Shown: positions 45,790 to 53,934, numbered from the stretch's first letter. The stretch is 64,000 nucleotides of DNA from Lacibacter sp. H407 (GCF_037892605.1 NZ_JBBKTU010000001.1:2976001-3040000); one strand, 5' to 3'. Program-made: numbers and translations. Notes: generated by a model from the letters alone, not told the origin.

Positions 45790-46479
45790 ATGTCTGAAAT
45801 TAAAAAAACAACAGCGGAAGAACTGAACGATGTGCAAGCCATAAAACAGGCAAAAGATTTCTGGGGCCGTTTTTCAAAGCCTATTACGTATATCGGTGGA
45901 TTGGTGATCTTGCTGGCTGGAGGTTATCTCGTTTATAAGAATTTTATTGTTGGTCCAAAAGAAACCAAAGGCACCGAAGCGATGAGCCGTGCGCAGGCTT
46001 ATTTTGCACAAGACTCTCTTGACCTTGCGTTGAATGGTGATGGTTCTGCTGCTGGATTCTTAAAGGTGATCAAAACATACAGCGGTACAAATGCAGCGAA
46101 TCTTGCACATTATTATGCAGGTGCAATTTATCTCCGCAAAGAAGATTATAACAACGCTATCAAGCATCTGGAAGATTTTTCTACTGATGCCACACAAATT
46201 CAAAGTGCAGCATGGCGTATGTTGGGCGATGCTTATATGAGTACCGACAAAAAAGAAAAAGGTGCCGGCATGTACGAAAAAGCAGGCAAGCTCAATGAAA
46301 AAGATGAATACACTTCTTCTGAAAATTTATTCCGTGCAGCCATGGCGTATGAAGTGATCGGGAAAAAAGAGAAGGCAACCGAGTTATTAAAAACACTCAA
46401 AGAAAAATATCCAAAAACATCAAGTGGTGGACAGGCAGAAAAGTATCTTGCCCGCCTTGGTGTGGTGAATATCGATTAA
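45790..46479 (+). CDS. membrane-anchored tetratricopeptide repeat protein
   Basis: The 229-residue protein has a single transmembrane helix (about residues 35-52; PITYIGGLVILLAGGYLVYK) and an exported or periplasmic helical domain. TPR-like repeats include ANLAHYYAGAIYLRKEDYNNAIKHLEDF and ENLFRAAMAYEVIGKKEKATELLKTL. It resembles YfgM-type proteins that associate with secretion or chaperone machinery. It lies between pdhA and ribH; a functional link is not evident. Confidence 0.8.
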   Translation: MSEIKKTTAEELNDVQAIKQAKDFWGRFSKPITYIGGLVILLAGGYLVYKNFIVGPKETKGTEAMSRAQAYFAQDSLDLALNGDGSAAGFLKVIKTYSGTNAANLAHYYAGAIYLRKEDYNNAIKHLEDFSTDATQIQSAAWRMLGDAYMSTDKKEKGAGMYEKAGKLNEKDEYTSSENLFRAAMAYEVIGKKEKATELLKTLKEKYPKTSSGGQAEKYLARLGVVNID

Positions 46480-46505
46480 TTCAACATCGCTCAACCAATT
46501 GTAGT

Positions 46506-47012
46506 ATGGCAGAGGTTAGCAATAGTAACTTATATCAATTGAATGCAGGCACTCACGATTTTTCGGGTGCCTGTGTTGTGTTAGTACGCACCGAGTGGAA
46601 TGCAGCCATTGTGGATGAACTCGAAAAAGGTTGCCGGAAAACATTGGAGGCATTTGCCGTTAAAGAAATCATTACCATTACTGTTCCCGGTGCCGTTGAA
46701 ATTCCATTTGCTGTAAAACGTTTTTGGGAAAACAAATCACGCCACATCACAACAAGGCCGCATGCGTTTATTACGCTGGGTTGCGTAGTGCGTGGTGATA
46801 CACCTCATTTTGATTATGTGTGCAAAGCAGTTACCGATGGTGTAATGCAGTTAAATCTGTCGATGGATGTGCCAACCATTTTTGGAGTGCTTACTGTAGA
46901 AAATCAGCAACAGGCTGAAGATCGTATTGGTGGCAGTCATGGTCATAAAGGTGAAGAAAGTGCTATCACTGCACTTAAGATGATCCTGTTGAATGAATCA
47001 TTAAAGAAATAA
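46506..47012 (+). CDS. ribH: 6,7-dimethyl-8-ribityllumazine synthase
   Basis: RibH condenses 5-amino-6-ribitylaminouracil with a four-carbon phosphate in riboflavin synthesis. The 168-residue protein has VRTEWNAAIVDELEKGC, ITVPGAVEIPFAVKRF and TLGCVVRGDTPHFDYVCKAV, the last with the catalytic His. PTIFGVLTVENQQQAEDRI and HKGEESAITALKM follow. The length is standard for an icosahedral enzyme subunit. Riboflavin is a cofactor precursor, and this gene sits alone rather than in a rib operon. Confidence 0.97.
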   Translation: MAEVSNSNLYQLNAGTHDFSGACVVLVRTEWNAAIVDELEKGCRKTLEAFAVKEIITITVPGAVEIPFAVKRFWENKSRHITTRPHAFITLGCVVRGDTPHFDYVCKAVTDGVMQLNLSMDVPTIFGVLTVENQQQAEDRIGGSHGHKGEESAITALKMILLNESLKK

Positions 47013-47040
47013 AGACGCTGTGCATACAGCGAGTTGCAGC

Positions 47041-47760
47041 ATGAAGGTTCAATTATTTATTCCCTGCTTTGTAGATCAGTTATATCCCGCCACCGCATTC
47101 AATATGGTGAAGGTGCTGGAAAAGCTTGGCTGCACCGTTACATACAACAGCAATCAAACCTGTTGCGGACAACCGGCTTTCAATGCAGGTTTCCAGGATG
47201 AATGCAAAGATGTGGCAACAAAATTCCTCAACGATTTTTCAGGTAGCGAATACATTGTATCGCCTAGTGCTTCTTGCGCAGGTTTTGTGCGGAATTATTA
47301 CGGGAAGATATTTGATAACTCATCGGTTCATAACGATGTGAAAGGGATCAATAAACGCTTGTATGAGTTTAGTGAGTTCTTAACGGATGTATTGAAAGTT
47401 GAAAATGTTGGTGCAAAGCTGGAAGGCAAAGCAACCTATCATGATAGTTGTGCAGCGTTACGTGAATGCAAGATCAAAGAAGGTCCACGTAAGTTGTTGC
47501 AGCATGTAGAAGGATTGGAGTTGGTTGAAATGAATGATGTAGAAACCTGTTGTGGTTTTGGCGGCACATTCGCTGTAAAATTTGAACCTATCTCCATTGC
47601 CATGGCCGATCAGAAAGTAAACAATGCATTGGCTACCGGTGCTCAGTACATGATCTCCACCGACCTGAGTTGTTTGATGCATTTGGATGGTTACATCAAA
47701 CAGAAAGGACACAATCTGCGAACATTACACATTGCTGATGTGTTAGCGAATGGATGGTGA
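47041..47760 (+). CDS. LutA-like (CCG-domain) oxidoreductase subunit
   Basis: The 239-residue protein has two CCG (cysteine-rich) domains. The first carries TCCGQPAFNAGF (about 39-50) with a preceding FVDQLYPATAFNMVKVLEKLGC. The second carries ETCCGFGGTFAVK (about 168-180). This is the LutA/YkgE group of lactate-utilisation subunits; LutB and LutC are not nearby. An upstream GTG at 47020 would add seven residues, but the ATG at 47041 is preferred because MKVQLFIPCFVDQL is the family start. Confidence 0.9.
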   Translation: MKVQLFIPCFVDQLYPATAFNMVKVLEKLGCTVTYNSNQTCCGQPAFNAGFQDECKDVATKFLNDFSGSEYIVSPSASCAGFVRNYYGKIFDNSSVHNDVKGINKRLYEFSEFLTDVLKVENVGAKLEGKATYHDSCAALRECKIKEGPRKLLQHVEGLELVEMNDVETCCGFGGTFAVKFEPISIAMADQKVNNALATGAQYMISTDLSCLMHLDGYIKQKGHNLRTLHIADVLANGW

Positions 47761-47865
47761 GAATACAATTTGAAAAGTTGAAGATGGGTTAATTTGAAAA
47801 TTGAATTATCTTCAAATTTGTATTTTCATTTTCAAATCTTCAAATTCATAAATTTTCAAATTAAC
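47761..47865. repeat. AT-rich intergenic with repeated TTTGAAAA/TTTTCAAA motifs
   Basis: The 105-bp gap before the EVE gene holds several copies of TTTGAAAA-type words in both orientations (e.g. AATTTGAAAATTGAATT and TTTTCAAATCTTCAAATT), giving an imperfect inverted repeat. Its meaning is unknown. Confidence 0.5.
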
Positions 47866-48273
47866 ATGGCTCATTGGTTAATCAAATCAGAACCTTTTAA
47901 ATACAGTTGGGATCAGTTTGTAAAAGACAAGCAAACGTTTTGGGATGGTGTACGCAACTATGCGGCACGTAACAATCTCCGTGATATGAAAAAAGGCGAT
48001 GAAGTGTTTTTCTATCATAGCAACGAAGGATTGGAAATTGTAGGAATTGCAAAAGTGGTAAAGGAAGCATACCAAGACCCAACAACGGAAGAAGATGCAT
48101 GGGTAGTAGTTGATTTTAAACCTGTACGTAAACTCAAAAAGCCGGTTACACTTGTACAGATGAAAGCCGATCAGCGATTGGCCAATATGGATCTCTTACG
48201 TTTAGGACGTTTGAGTGTAGGGAAAGTAACAGATGCAGAATGGGATATTGTATTGGAATTGGCGGGAGAGTGA
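47866..48273 (+). CDS. EVE domain protein
   Basis: The 135-residue protein of the EVE/PUA-like fold starts MAHWLIKSEPFKYSWDQF and contains FWDGVRNYAARNNLRDMKKGDEVFFYHSN. These are typical EVE motifs, where the aromatic cage reads modified bases in RNA or DNA. EVE proteins are also found fused to restriction-type nucleases, but this copy stands alone. The ATG at 47866 was chosen because it starts directly with the domain. Confidence 0.93.
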   Translation: MAHWLIKSEPFKYSWDQFVKDKQTFWDGVRNYAARNNLRDMKKGDEVFFYHSNEGLEIVGIAKVVKEAYQDPTTEEDAWVVVDFKPVRKLKKPVTLVQMKADQRLANMDLLRLGRLSVGKVTDAEWDIVLELAGE

Positions 48274-48298
48274 GCCAAGAATTAAGAAGTAAAATGAG

Positions 48299-48718
48299 AT
48301 GCGAAGCAAAATCTTCAATACTGCCAAAATTTTACCCTTACTTTTTTGTGTTTATCTAAATCTTAGTTCGTGGTTTCAGCTAAGAAGTATGGGACCTGAA
48401 TATAGTTTAGCGAATATTCACTACATCAGTCTTGTCTTTTTATATGTATCTGTTGTCTTGTTTTTTATCAAACGAAAGATATTTTTGGTTGTAAGTATTA
48501 TAACAATTGCTTTTTTGTTATTTGATGTATTGTCTATTATGCCAATTCAATATGCAACCCGGACTGAATTTACCTTAAACTCCTGGTCGATAGAAATTAG
48601 ATATGTTCAGCCGTATTTTTGGGTTCTTGCTTTTCATGTTGGTTTAAATTTCAAAGACTATCGGTCCATGTTTGTTGATTTGAAAAGAATCAATAAATCA
48701 AAGGATACTCTCTCTTAA
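48299..48718 (+). CDS. small multi-pass membrane protein, unknown
   Basis: The 139-residue protein has four predicted helices (about residues 10-24, 41-58, 63-82 and 104-122). No motif was recognised. It lies 25 bp after the EVE gene and shares its strand. Its base composition is more AT-rich than the flanking genes. Function unknown. Confidence 0.6.
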   Translation: MRSKIFNTAKILPLLFCVYLNLSSWFQLRSMGPEYSLANIHYISLVFLYVSVVLFFIKRKIFLVVSIITIAFLLFDVLSIMPIQYATRTEFTLNSWSIEIRYVQPYFWVLAFHVGLNFKDYRSMFVDLKRINKSKDTLS

Positions 48719-48887
48719 TTTTCTTTAACAAATTTTGAAGGTTACATTTTACAGTTAGTGGTATCAATCCTTACTATGAACGATACATTAGCAGTTGAAT
48801 GATTTGCTAGCCGGCAAATGAATTCAGCAAGTATTTCGCTGCTCCTGCATCTCGCTTCTCATTTAAAAACAATCAAAAAATTTCAAA

Positions 48888-49322
48888 ATGAAAAAAATCA
48901 TTTTGGCTGTCATTGTTTTGGCAGCCGCAGGCGGAGCTTTGTACTATTATTATCAAACAAAGAAGCCAGCAGTACAAACAACTACTTCGTATCAACAAAA
49001 CATCATTGGCGAATGGATGATCGACTCTGTTGCAGCAGGCGACTCAGGCAGCATTGGTTTATTAATGCTTTCACTCGATACAAATTTCACCAGGTATCGG
49101 TTTCAATTTAAAGAAGATGGAAGTATTACACAGTTATTGAACGATACCGTTCTTCCGTTGAAACGAACCTATGAATGGAAAGACAGCGTTCATCTAGCTA
49201 TTAATGAAGGCGATTCACTCACCGATCAACAGTCCGTTCAGGTATTAGCATTGACAACTGATGCATTTACAATCATGCATAAAGACAGTTCCGTATTCTA
49301 TTTTAAGAAGCAGCGCCGTTAA
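48888..49322 (+). CDS. membrane-anchored or exported small protein, lipocalin-like
   Basis: The 144-residue protein has an N-terminal hydrophobic helix (KKIILAVIVLAAAGGALYYYY) that is an anchor or uncleaved signal. A predicted beta-rich domain follows: IIGEWMIDSV, FQFKEDGSITQLLNDTVLPLKRTYEW and FTIMHKDSSVFYFKKQ. The pattern GEWxID...F.EDGS..... resembles small Bacteroidota lipocalin-like proteins. A terminator lies just after the stop. Exact function unknown. Confidence 0.65.
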   Translation: MKKIILAVIVLAAAGGALYYYYQTKKPAVQTTTSYQQNIIGEWMIDSVAAGDSGSIGLLMLSLDTNFTRYRFQFKEDGSITQLLNDTVLPLKRTYEWKDSVHLAINEGDSLTDQQSVQVLALTTDAFTIMHKDSSVFYFKKQRR

Positions 49323-49328
49323 CGATGC

Positions 49329-49363
49329 AAGCCGGTTGATGTTTCTATCAACCGGCTTCTTTT
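49329..49363 (+). terminator. Rho-independent terminator after 49322
   Basis: A 12-bp perfect stem (AAGCCGGTTGAT/ATCAACCGGCTT) with loop GTTTCT is followed by a short T-tract (CTTTT). Confidence 0.85.
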
Positions 49364-49404
49364 ATGCAAATCCAATTTTTCTGCATCTGATTAAAAATTA
49401 GTTT

Positions 49405-50316
49405 ATGAAATACATACATTTCATTCTGCTTCTGTTTGTGTTTGCGGCTTGCAATCATTCTGAATCAGCAAAGAGTAAATCGACTGATGTTCTGCTCCAT
49501 TCACCGAATTTGAAAATGGAGGAGTCAGCAATGGAAACAGCAGTTACCGATTCGGCGGCAGCATTTACACCACCGCAATCTGGTGATCAACAACAGGCAA
49601 AGCAACCAGTAAAGCCATCACAGGTCCCAGCCAGTAAACCCGACTGGAATAAGAAGATCATTAAAACAGGTTCACTCAACGTTGAAGTAAAAGAGTATGC
49701 AAAGTTTAATCAACTTGTGCATACTGCAGCCAATAAGTTTGGCGGTTATATTGCTGATGAGCAACAAACAGAAACGGACTATAAAATTGAAAATACAATT
49801 ACCATCAAAGTGCCCGTTGATCAGTTCCAATCTGCTGTTGATTATCTCACAAACGGTGATAGAAAAATGAATGAGAAGAAGATCAGTTCTGAAGATGTAA
49901 CAACACAATATGTGGATACAAAATCAAGACTGGAAGCAAAGAAGCAGGTTCGTCTCCGTTATCTTGATTTGTTGAAGCAGGCAAAAAATATGGAGGAGAT
50001 CTTACAGGTGCAAAACGAGATCAACGAAATACAGGAAGAAATTGAAAGTGCTGCCGGTCGTATTAACTATCTGTCGAATGCATCAGCTATGAGTACCATT
50101 CATCTTACGTTTTATCAGGTGCTCAACGCAACTGCTGCCGATCCGGACAATCGTGGTTTGTGGGAGAAAGTAAAAACCGCTTTTTTAACCGGATGGAATG
50201 GAGTAGGAGACGTACTGATCGGGTTGGTTTATATTTGGCCATTGCTGATAATAGCTGCTGTGATCGTATGGTGGTTGAAACGATTCTCATTCAGGCCCCG
50301 AAAAATTGTTCAGTAA
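49405..50316 (+). CDS. DUF4349 lipoprotein
   Basis: The 303-residue lipoprotein has a lipobox (FAAC, Cys16) and then a low-complexity Gln/Ala/Pro-rich linker (about 30-85). The DUF4349 domain contains IIKTGSLNVEVKEYAKF, GGYIADEQQTETDYKIENTITIKVPVDQFQSAVDYL and SSEDVTTQYVDTKSRLEAKK. A coiled-coil helix and a C-terminal transmembrane helix (about 268-288) follow. DUF4349 proteins are common surface or envelope lipoproteins of unknown function. It converges with aat across a 12-bp palindrome. Confidence 0.88.
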   Translation: MKYIHFILLLFVFAACNHSESAKSKSTDVLLHSPNLKMEESAMETAVTDSAAAFTPPQSGDQQQAKQPVKPSQVPASKPDWNKKIIKTGSLNVEVKEYAKFNQLVHTAANKFGGYIADEQQTETDYKIENTITIKVPVDQFQSAVDYLTNGDRKMNEKKISSEDVTTQYVDTKSRLEAKKQVRLRYLDLLKQAKNMEEILQVQNEINEIQEEIESAAGRINYLSNASAMSTIHLTFYQVLNATAADPDNRGLWEKVKTAFLTGWNGVGDVLIGLVYIWPLLIIAAVIVWWLKRFSFRPRKIVQ

Positions 50317-50327
50317 TAAATATTGCT

Positions 50328-50368
50328 ACAGAACATATGGATCGGCATCGGCTCATATGTTCTGTTTT
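50328..50368. terminator. bidirectional hairpin between the DUF4349 and aat genes
   Basis: A perfect 12-bp stem (ACAGAACATATG/CATATGTTCTGT) with a 14-nt loop is followed by TTTT on the plus strand. The aat stop codon (50353-50355) lies at its edge. It probably terminates the DUF4349 transcript and could act from the other side as well. Confidence 0.6.
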
Positions 50369-50997
50369 ACAATTTTCAAAAACTCTTCTCTCGGGATCAT
50401 CCTTGCACCCAGGCTCTCTAAATGTGCTGTATGGATCTGGCAATCGATCAACACAATACCTTCTTTTTTTAGTTGTTGAACATAAGTGATGAATGCGTAT
50501 TTGCTGGCGTTACTCACTTTGCTGAACATACTTTCACCAAAAAAAATATTCCCAATGCGGATGCCATATAATCCGCCCACCAGTTCATCGTGTTGCCATG
50601 CTTCAATACTAACGGCGTAGCCTAATCGATGTAGCTCTGTATAGGCTTCTTCGATGTCGGTTGTGATCCATGTGCCTTCCTGTTCTTCACGTGTTGCGGC
50701 GCATTGCTGAATAACGGCTGCGAAATTTCTGTTGATAGTTACGCTGTATGCTTTTCGTTTCAACAGTTGCTGCATGCTTTTACTGATGTACAATTCATCG
50801 GGAAAAATAACACAACGTGGATCAGGACACCACCAGAGCGGAGGCTCATCCTGGTTAAACCAAGGAAAGATGCCGCTCCGATAGGCCAACAACAGACGTT
50901 CGGTACGCAAATCGCCACCATAAGCAAGCAACCCATCCTCCGCTGCTTTTTCAACAGGCGGAAACCAGAGCGCATCAGATAAAAAAGGAAGGGGCAT
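50353..50997 (-). CDS. aat: leucyl/phenylalanyl-tRNA-protein transferase
   Basis: The 214-residue Aat adds Leu or Phe from charged tRNA to proteins with N-terminal Lys or Arg, creating N-degrons. LLAYRSGIFPWFNQDEPPLWWCPDPRCVIFPDELYISKSM (about residues 32-72) is the family N-terminal signature. YTELHRLGYAVSIEAWQHDELVGGLYGIRIGNIFFGESMFSKVSNASKYA is the core GNAT-like part. The gene lies 35 bp downstream of clpS on the same strand, so tagging enzyme and degron reader are encoded together. Confidence 0.96.
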   Translation of the reverse strand: MPLPFLSDALWFPPVEKAAEDGLLAYGGDLRTERLLLAYRSGIFPWFNQDEPPLWWCPDPRCVIFPDELYISKSMQQLLKRKAYSVTINRNFAAVIQQCAATREEQEGTWITTDIEEAYTELHRLGYAVSIEAWQHDELVGGLYGIRIGNIFFGESMFSKVSNASKYAFITYVQQLKKEGIVLIDCQIHTAHLESLGARMIPREEFLKIVKQNI

Positions 50998-51032
50998 GTG
51001 TAAAGTAACAGGATAGGGCCGGAAACAACAAA

Positions 51033-51326
51033 TCAGACAACCACTTCAACAGTTGCACCAATACCCCGCTCAGTAATTGTATCGCATAAAGGTTTCAGAT
51101 CATCATACGCACCGTTTTTTACGGCGTATTTTCCCTTGGTGTGAATAAGCCAGGCACATTGTTCGGCCTGTTCCGGAGCGTGACCGCAAATATCAACAAG
51201 GGTTTCGATGACCCATTCAAATGTATTCACTTCATCATTCCACATGATCAGGCGACAGGGTTCTTCCACATCTGTAAGAACGTCGGTTTCAATTAACTCT
51301 TTGGTATATGTAGAATGATCGGCCAT
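51033..51326 (-). CDS. clpS: ATP-dependent Clp protease adaptor ClpS
   Basis: The 97-residue ClpS hands N-degron substrates to the ClpA/ClpC-ClpP protease. The core LIMWNDEVNTFEWVIETLVDICGHAPEQAEQCAWLIHTKGKYAVKNG carries the substrate-pocket WNDEVNT motif (N-degron loop) and the family ending GIGATVEV. The ATG at 51326 is preferred over an upstream TTG. It is the upstream gene of the aat pair. Confidence 0.95.
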   Translation of the reverse strand: MADHSTYTKELIETDVLTDVEEPCRLIMWNDEVNTFEWVIETLVDICGHAPEQAEQCAWLIHTKGKYAVKNGAYDDLKPLCDTITERGIGATVEVVV

Positions 51327-51436
51327 AAAACACAAATTTATAAAAAGAAGGGCTAAAAAAATAATTACTTGATATTATTCAGGCAACTAACAAGGCACAA
51401 TACTTGTCATATATTCGTTCTCAGCTACTCAATTAT

Positions 51437-53437
51437 ATGAAATTCAAACTACTGCCTAAAAAGAAAGTGCCGGAAGAGCAAGGCAAAGCAATTGTGCTTT
51501 CCATCAATTCTACTAACAGAGGGTTGGATTTCCTGGTTGAATTATTCAGAAAAATTCGACCGGCAGATGTTACAAACACCGAAGATATAGAGCTGAAATT
51601 CAAAGCCTTTTTATTTCAATTACACGAAGACCGGTCATTATTGTTTTCACTTCGCCGTGCATTGTTATCACAGTTCACCGGCAGCGACCTTACTACTGCA
51701 TTGACCGAAAGCGGGTTGTTAAGTTCAAGAGGATTTATCCAGGAACTTGGTTTGAAAGTGAAACATAAAATTATTCCTGCCTTATTAAAGCCCACTGATT
51801 TTCTCTTTGTAATTGAACGTATTTTTTATAAACGGAACGATTATGTCTGGATCGAAAAAATTGATCCGGAATTGTGGAAATCGTTTTTTGAACGGATCGG
51901 TATAGAAGTGAATTTATCGGAACCCGCACTTACATCACAACTAATTCATTCAATGCAGGTATTGTCGTACCGCTTGACCATGATGGGGTTGGAAAAAGAA
52001 GTTACCCGGCAATATAGCGAAGTAAATGATGCGGTATTTCCTTTTATGGAACAAAACAGGTTAGTGAATCTGTTCATCGAGCGAAAACAAAAAGCACATC
52101 CGATCAGTGATGAGAAAATGATAGCTGCCGGAATTTCGGAAGCATTACACAACTGCTTACAAAGCATTCAATGGATCAAAGAACAACGTAGGGAATCAGG
52201 TACAAGCCTGGCTGAAACATTTTTGCTTACACGCATGGAACAACATGTAGAACGGATGTTCATGTTGCTCGATGCGATTGATAACGATAACCGGTTTGAT
52301 GTTGATCGGTTTATTACGTATTTCATCACAGTTGTTCGAAATCAAAACAGGAAGAACAGTGTAAAAGAATTTCTGTCGCAGAATATGGGATTGTTGGCTT
52401 ACCAAATATCCGAACATGGAGGCCGGAGAGGAGAAACCTTTATTACCAAAACAAGAAAAGAATTCAATGCACTTTTTTTAAGTGCAATGGGCGGAGGTCT
52501 GATCATTTCCTTTATTGCGGTATTCAAAAATCTGCTGATGAAAGTAACGCTGGCTCCTTTTTGGCAAGCCGTTGCTTACAGTACAAATTACAGTTTTGGT
52601 TTCTTGCTGATCCAGTCAACCGGCTCTACACTTGCAACCAAACAACCAGCCTTCACGGCTTCGGCTGTTGCCAGTTCGCTTGATAGCAGCAAACTCAAGG
52701 GACGTCCTGATCTTGATAACCTCGCTGTTACCATTGCACAGGTGTCAAGGAGTCAGTTGGCTTCATTTGCTGGAAATCTATTAGTTGTTTTTCCGCTAAC
52801 TTATTTGCTGGCGATGTTGTTTTTTGAAGTAACCGGAAACAGGGTTGCAACCGGAGCTGCTGCATTGCAGTTATTACAGAGTCAACATCCCTTTCAAAGT
52901 CTTGCATTGTTGTATGCATGCTTTACCGGTTTCTTTTTATTTCTAAGCGGATTGATTGCAGGTTGGGTGGAGAATTATGTTGTGTATGCACAATTGCCGC
53001 AACGCATTCAACTGCATCCAACACTTCGTCATTATTTAGGTGAGCGACAACTACGCTGGTTGGTAAGCACAGTTGAAAAGAAATTAGGTTCCATAGCCGG
53101 TAGTGTATCGTTGGGTTTTTTCCTCGGGATGGCTGCATTTATTGGTAAAACCTTTGGCGTGCCATTTGACATTCGCCACATTACGATCTCTGCAGGTAAT
53201 ACCGCTATTGGTTATTATGGATTAGAGGAGGCTATTAGTTACCGCTATCTCGCCACTGTACTGCTGGGTGTTGGGTTGATCGGCTTTCTCAACTTCTTTG
53301 TGAGTTTTGGATTTGCTTTTTACGTGGCAGTAAAATCGAGAGGCATTAAATTGAAAGATTATCCGGAATTCCTGGGTATTCTCTGGCGCTACATCCGCAA
53401 ACGACCAATGGATTTCATTATTCCGACGAAAAAATAA
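51437..53437 (+). CDS. Gcr/SpecificRecomb family multi-pass membrane protein
   Basis: The 666-residue protein belongs to the family annotated 'site-specific recombinase' (PF10136, Gcr). Residues 1-335 are soluble helical sequence. Residues 340-640 hold about six to seven transmembrane helices (e.g. FNALFLSAMGGGLIISFIAVFKN, GNLLVVFPLTYLLAMLFF, LALLYACFTGFFLFLSGLIAGWVENYVV). No tyrosine- or serine-recombinase catalytic signature is visible, so the name is doubtful and a membrane function is more plausible. A TTG 11 codons upstream is open; the ATG at 51437 was chosen. Confidence 0.8.
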   Translation: MKFKLLPKKKVPEEQGKAIVLSINSTNRGLDFLVELFRKIRPADVTNTEDIELKFKAFLFQLHEDRSLLFSLRRALLSQFTGSDLTTALTESGLLSSRGFIQELGLKVKHKIIPALLKPTDFLFVIERIFYKRNDYVWIEKIDPELWKSFFERIGIEVNLSEPALTSQLIHSMQVLSYRLTMMGLEKEVTRQYSEVNDAVFPFMEQNRLVNLFIERKQKAHPISDEKMIAAGISEALHNCLQSIQWIKEQRRESGTSLAETFLLTRMEQHVERMFMLLDAIDNDNRFDVDRFITYFITVVRNQNRKNSVKEFLSQNMGLLAYQISEHGGRRGETFITKTRKEFNALFLSAMGGGLIISFIAVFKNLLMKVTLAPFWQAVAYSTNYSFGFLLIQSTGSTLATKQPAFTASAVASSLDSSKLKGRPDLDNLAVTIAQVSRSQLASFAGNLLVVFPLTYLLAMLFFEVTGNRVATGAAALQLLQSQHPFQSLALLYACFTGFFLFLSGLIAGWVENYVVYAQLPQRIQLHPTLRHYLGERQLRWLVSTVEKKLGSIAGSVSLGFFLGMAAFIGKTFGVPFDIRHITISAGNTAIGYYGLEEAISYRYLATVLLGVGLIGFLNFFVSFGFAFYVAVKSRGIKLKDYPEFLGILWRYIRKRPMDFIIPTKK

Positions 53438-53461
53438 ACTTGAAAGATTTTTTTAGATTTT

Positions 53462-53492
53462 TTTGTCTGAATAACTCATCCCCTTATCTTTG
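53462..53492 (+). promoter_or_regulatory. canonical Bacteroidota promoter of tRNA-Val (TTTG-N19-TATCTTTG)
   Basis: TTTG at 53462-53465 and TATCTTTG at 53485-53492 are separated by exactly 19 bp. The tRNA begins 12 bp downstream. Confidence 0.85.
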
Positions 53493-53504
53493 CACTCCCC
53501 AAAC

Positions 53505-53579
53505 GGGAGCATAGCTCAGTTGGTTCAGAGCATCTGCCTTACAAGCAGAGGGTCCGCGGTTCGAGCCCGTGTGCTCCCA
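53505..53579 (+). tRNA. tRNA-Val (anticodon UAC)
   Basis: A complete cloverleaf is visible. The acceptor stem is GGGAGCA/TGCTCCC, the D-arm GCTC/GAGC, and the anticodon stem TCTGC/GCAGA with loop CTTACAA, so the anticodon is TAC. The T-arm is CGCGG/CCGTG with loop TTCGAGC, and the discriminator is A. CCA is not encoded. It has its own promoter and terminator. Confidence 0.97.
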
Positions 53580-53581
53580 CA
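53551..53581 (+). repeat. 31-nt direct repeat, copy 1 (tRNA-Val 3' end)
   Basis: The last part of the tRNA (T-arm and 3' acceptor strand plus CA) is identical to 53903-53933, 352 bp away, on the other side of the GIY-YIG gene. Confidence 0.95.
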
Positions 53582-53584
53582 AAG

Positions 53585-53617
53585 AAACCTCCGATTTATC
53601 GGAGGTTTCTTTATTTT
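53585..53617 (+). terminator. terminator of tRNA-Val
   Basis: A 10-bp perfect stem (AAACCTCCGA/TCGGAGGTTT) with loop TTTA is followed by a T-rich run. The same stem sequence appears after the second tRNA copy at 53935-53965. Confidence 0.9.
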
Positions 53618-53622
53618 ACGGC

Positions 53623-53877
53623 ATGACTTACACCGTCTACATTTTATATTCCATTTCGTTTGATAAATATTATGTTGGTTACACTGGCGATATAATTGCA
53701 GAAAGACTACGCCGCCACAATTCGAATCACAATGGATTCACCGGAGGTTCAGGTGATTGGATAGTAAAGTATACAGAGTGTTTTAATAATAAGCAGGATG
53801 CTATTCAAAGAGAAAAAGAGATCAAGTCTAAGAAGTCGAGAAAATACATTGAAGCATTAATAGCTCTTTCGGTTTAG
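53623..53877 (+). CDS. GIY-YIG nuclease family protein inserted at tRNA-Val
   Basis: The 84-residue protein is a minimal GIY-YIG domain. VYILYS (5-10) and YYVGYTGD (16-23) form the two short strands, RLRRH (28-32) contains the catalytic arginine position, and the glutamate-bearing helix QDAIQREKEIKSKKSRKYIEALIA follows. It is of the UvrC-N-terminal/YhbQ-like size, but in context it lies between two tRNA-Val copies. Its last codons (ALIALSV and stop) overlap the D-arm of the second copy. The ATG at 53623 is used because the longer open frame enters the intact tRNA. It probably nicks DNA and may belong to a tiny mobile element. Confidence 0.88.
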   Translation: MTYTVYILYSISFDKYYVGYTGDIIAERLRRHNSNHNGFTGGSGDWIVKYTECFNNKQDAIQREKEIKSKKSRKYIEALIALSV

Positions 53878-53931
53878 AGCATCCCGATTTACAATCGGGA
53901 GTGGTCCGCGGTTCGAGCCCGTGTGCTCCCA
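53861..53931 (+). pseudogene. degenerate tRNA-Val-like copy (5' acceptor strand missing)
   Basis: The copy keeps a D-arm (GCTC/GAGC), an anticodon arm with TAC in a TTTACAA loop, and a T-arm and 3' acceptor strand identical to the intact gene. The 5' acceptor strand that should pair with TGCTCCC is replaced by nuclease coding sequence (GCATTAA). The anticodon stem is 6 bp (TCCCGA/TCGGGA) rather than 5. It therefore cannot form a normal tRNA. It is followed by its own terminator. Confidence 0.85.
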
Positions 53932-53933
53932 CA
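53903..53933 (+). repeat. 31-nt direct repeat, copy 2
   Basis: Identical to 53551-53581. Together with the related terminator stems it bounds a 352-bp unit that contains the GIY-YIG gene. Confidence 0.95.
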
Positions 53934-53934
53934 G

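Noticed and set aside
53569-53622. Longer N-terminus of the GIY-YIG gene
   Set aside because: The extension runs into the intact tRNA and its terminator; the ATG at 53623 starts the domain.
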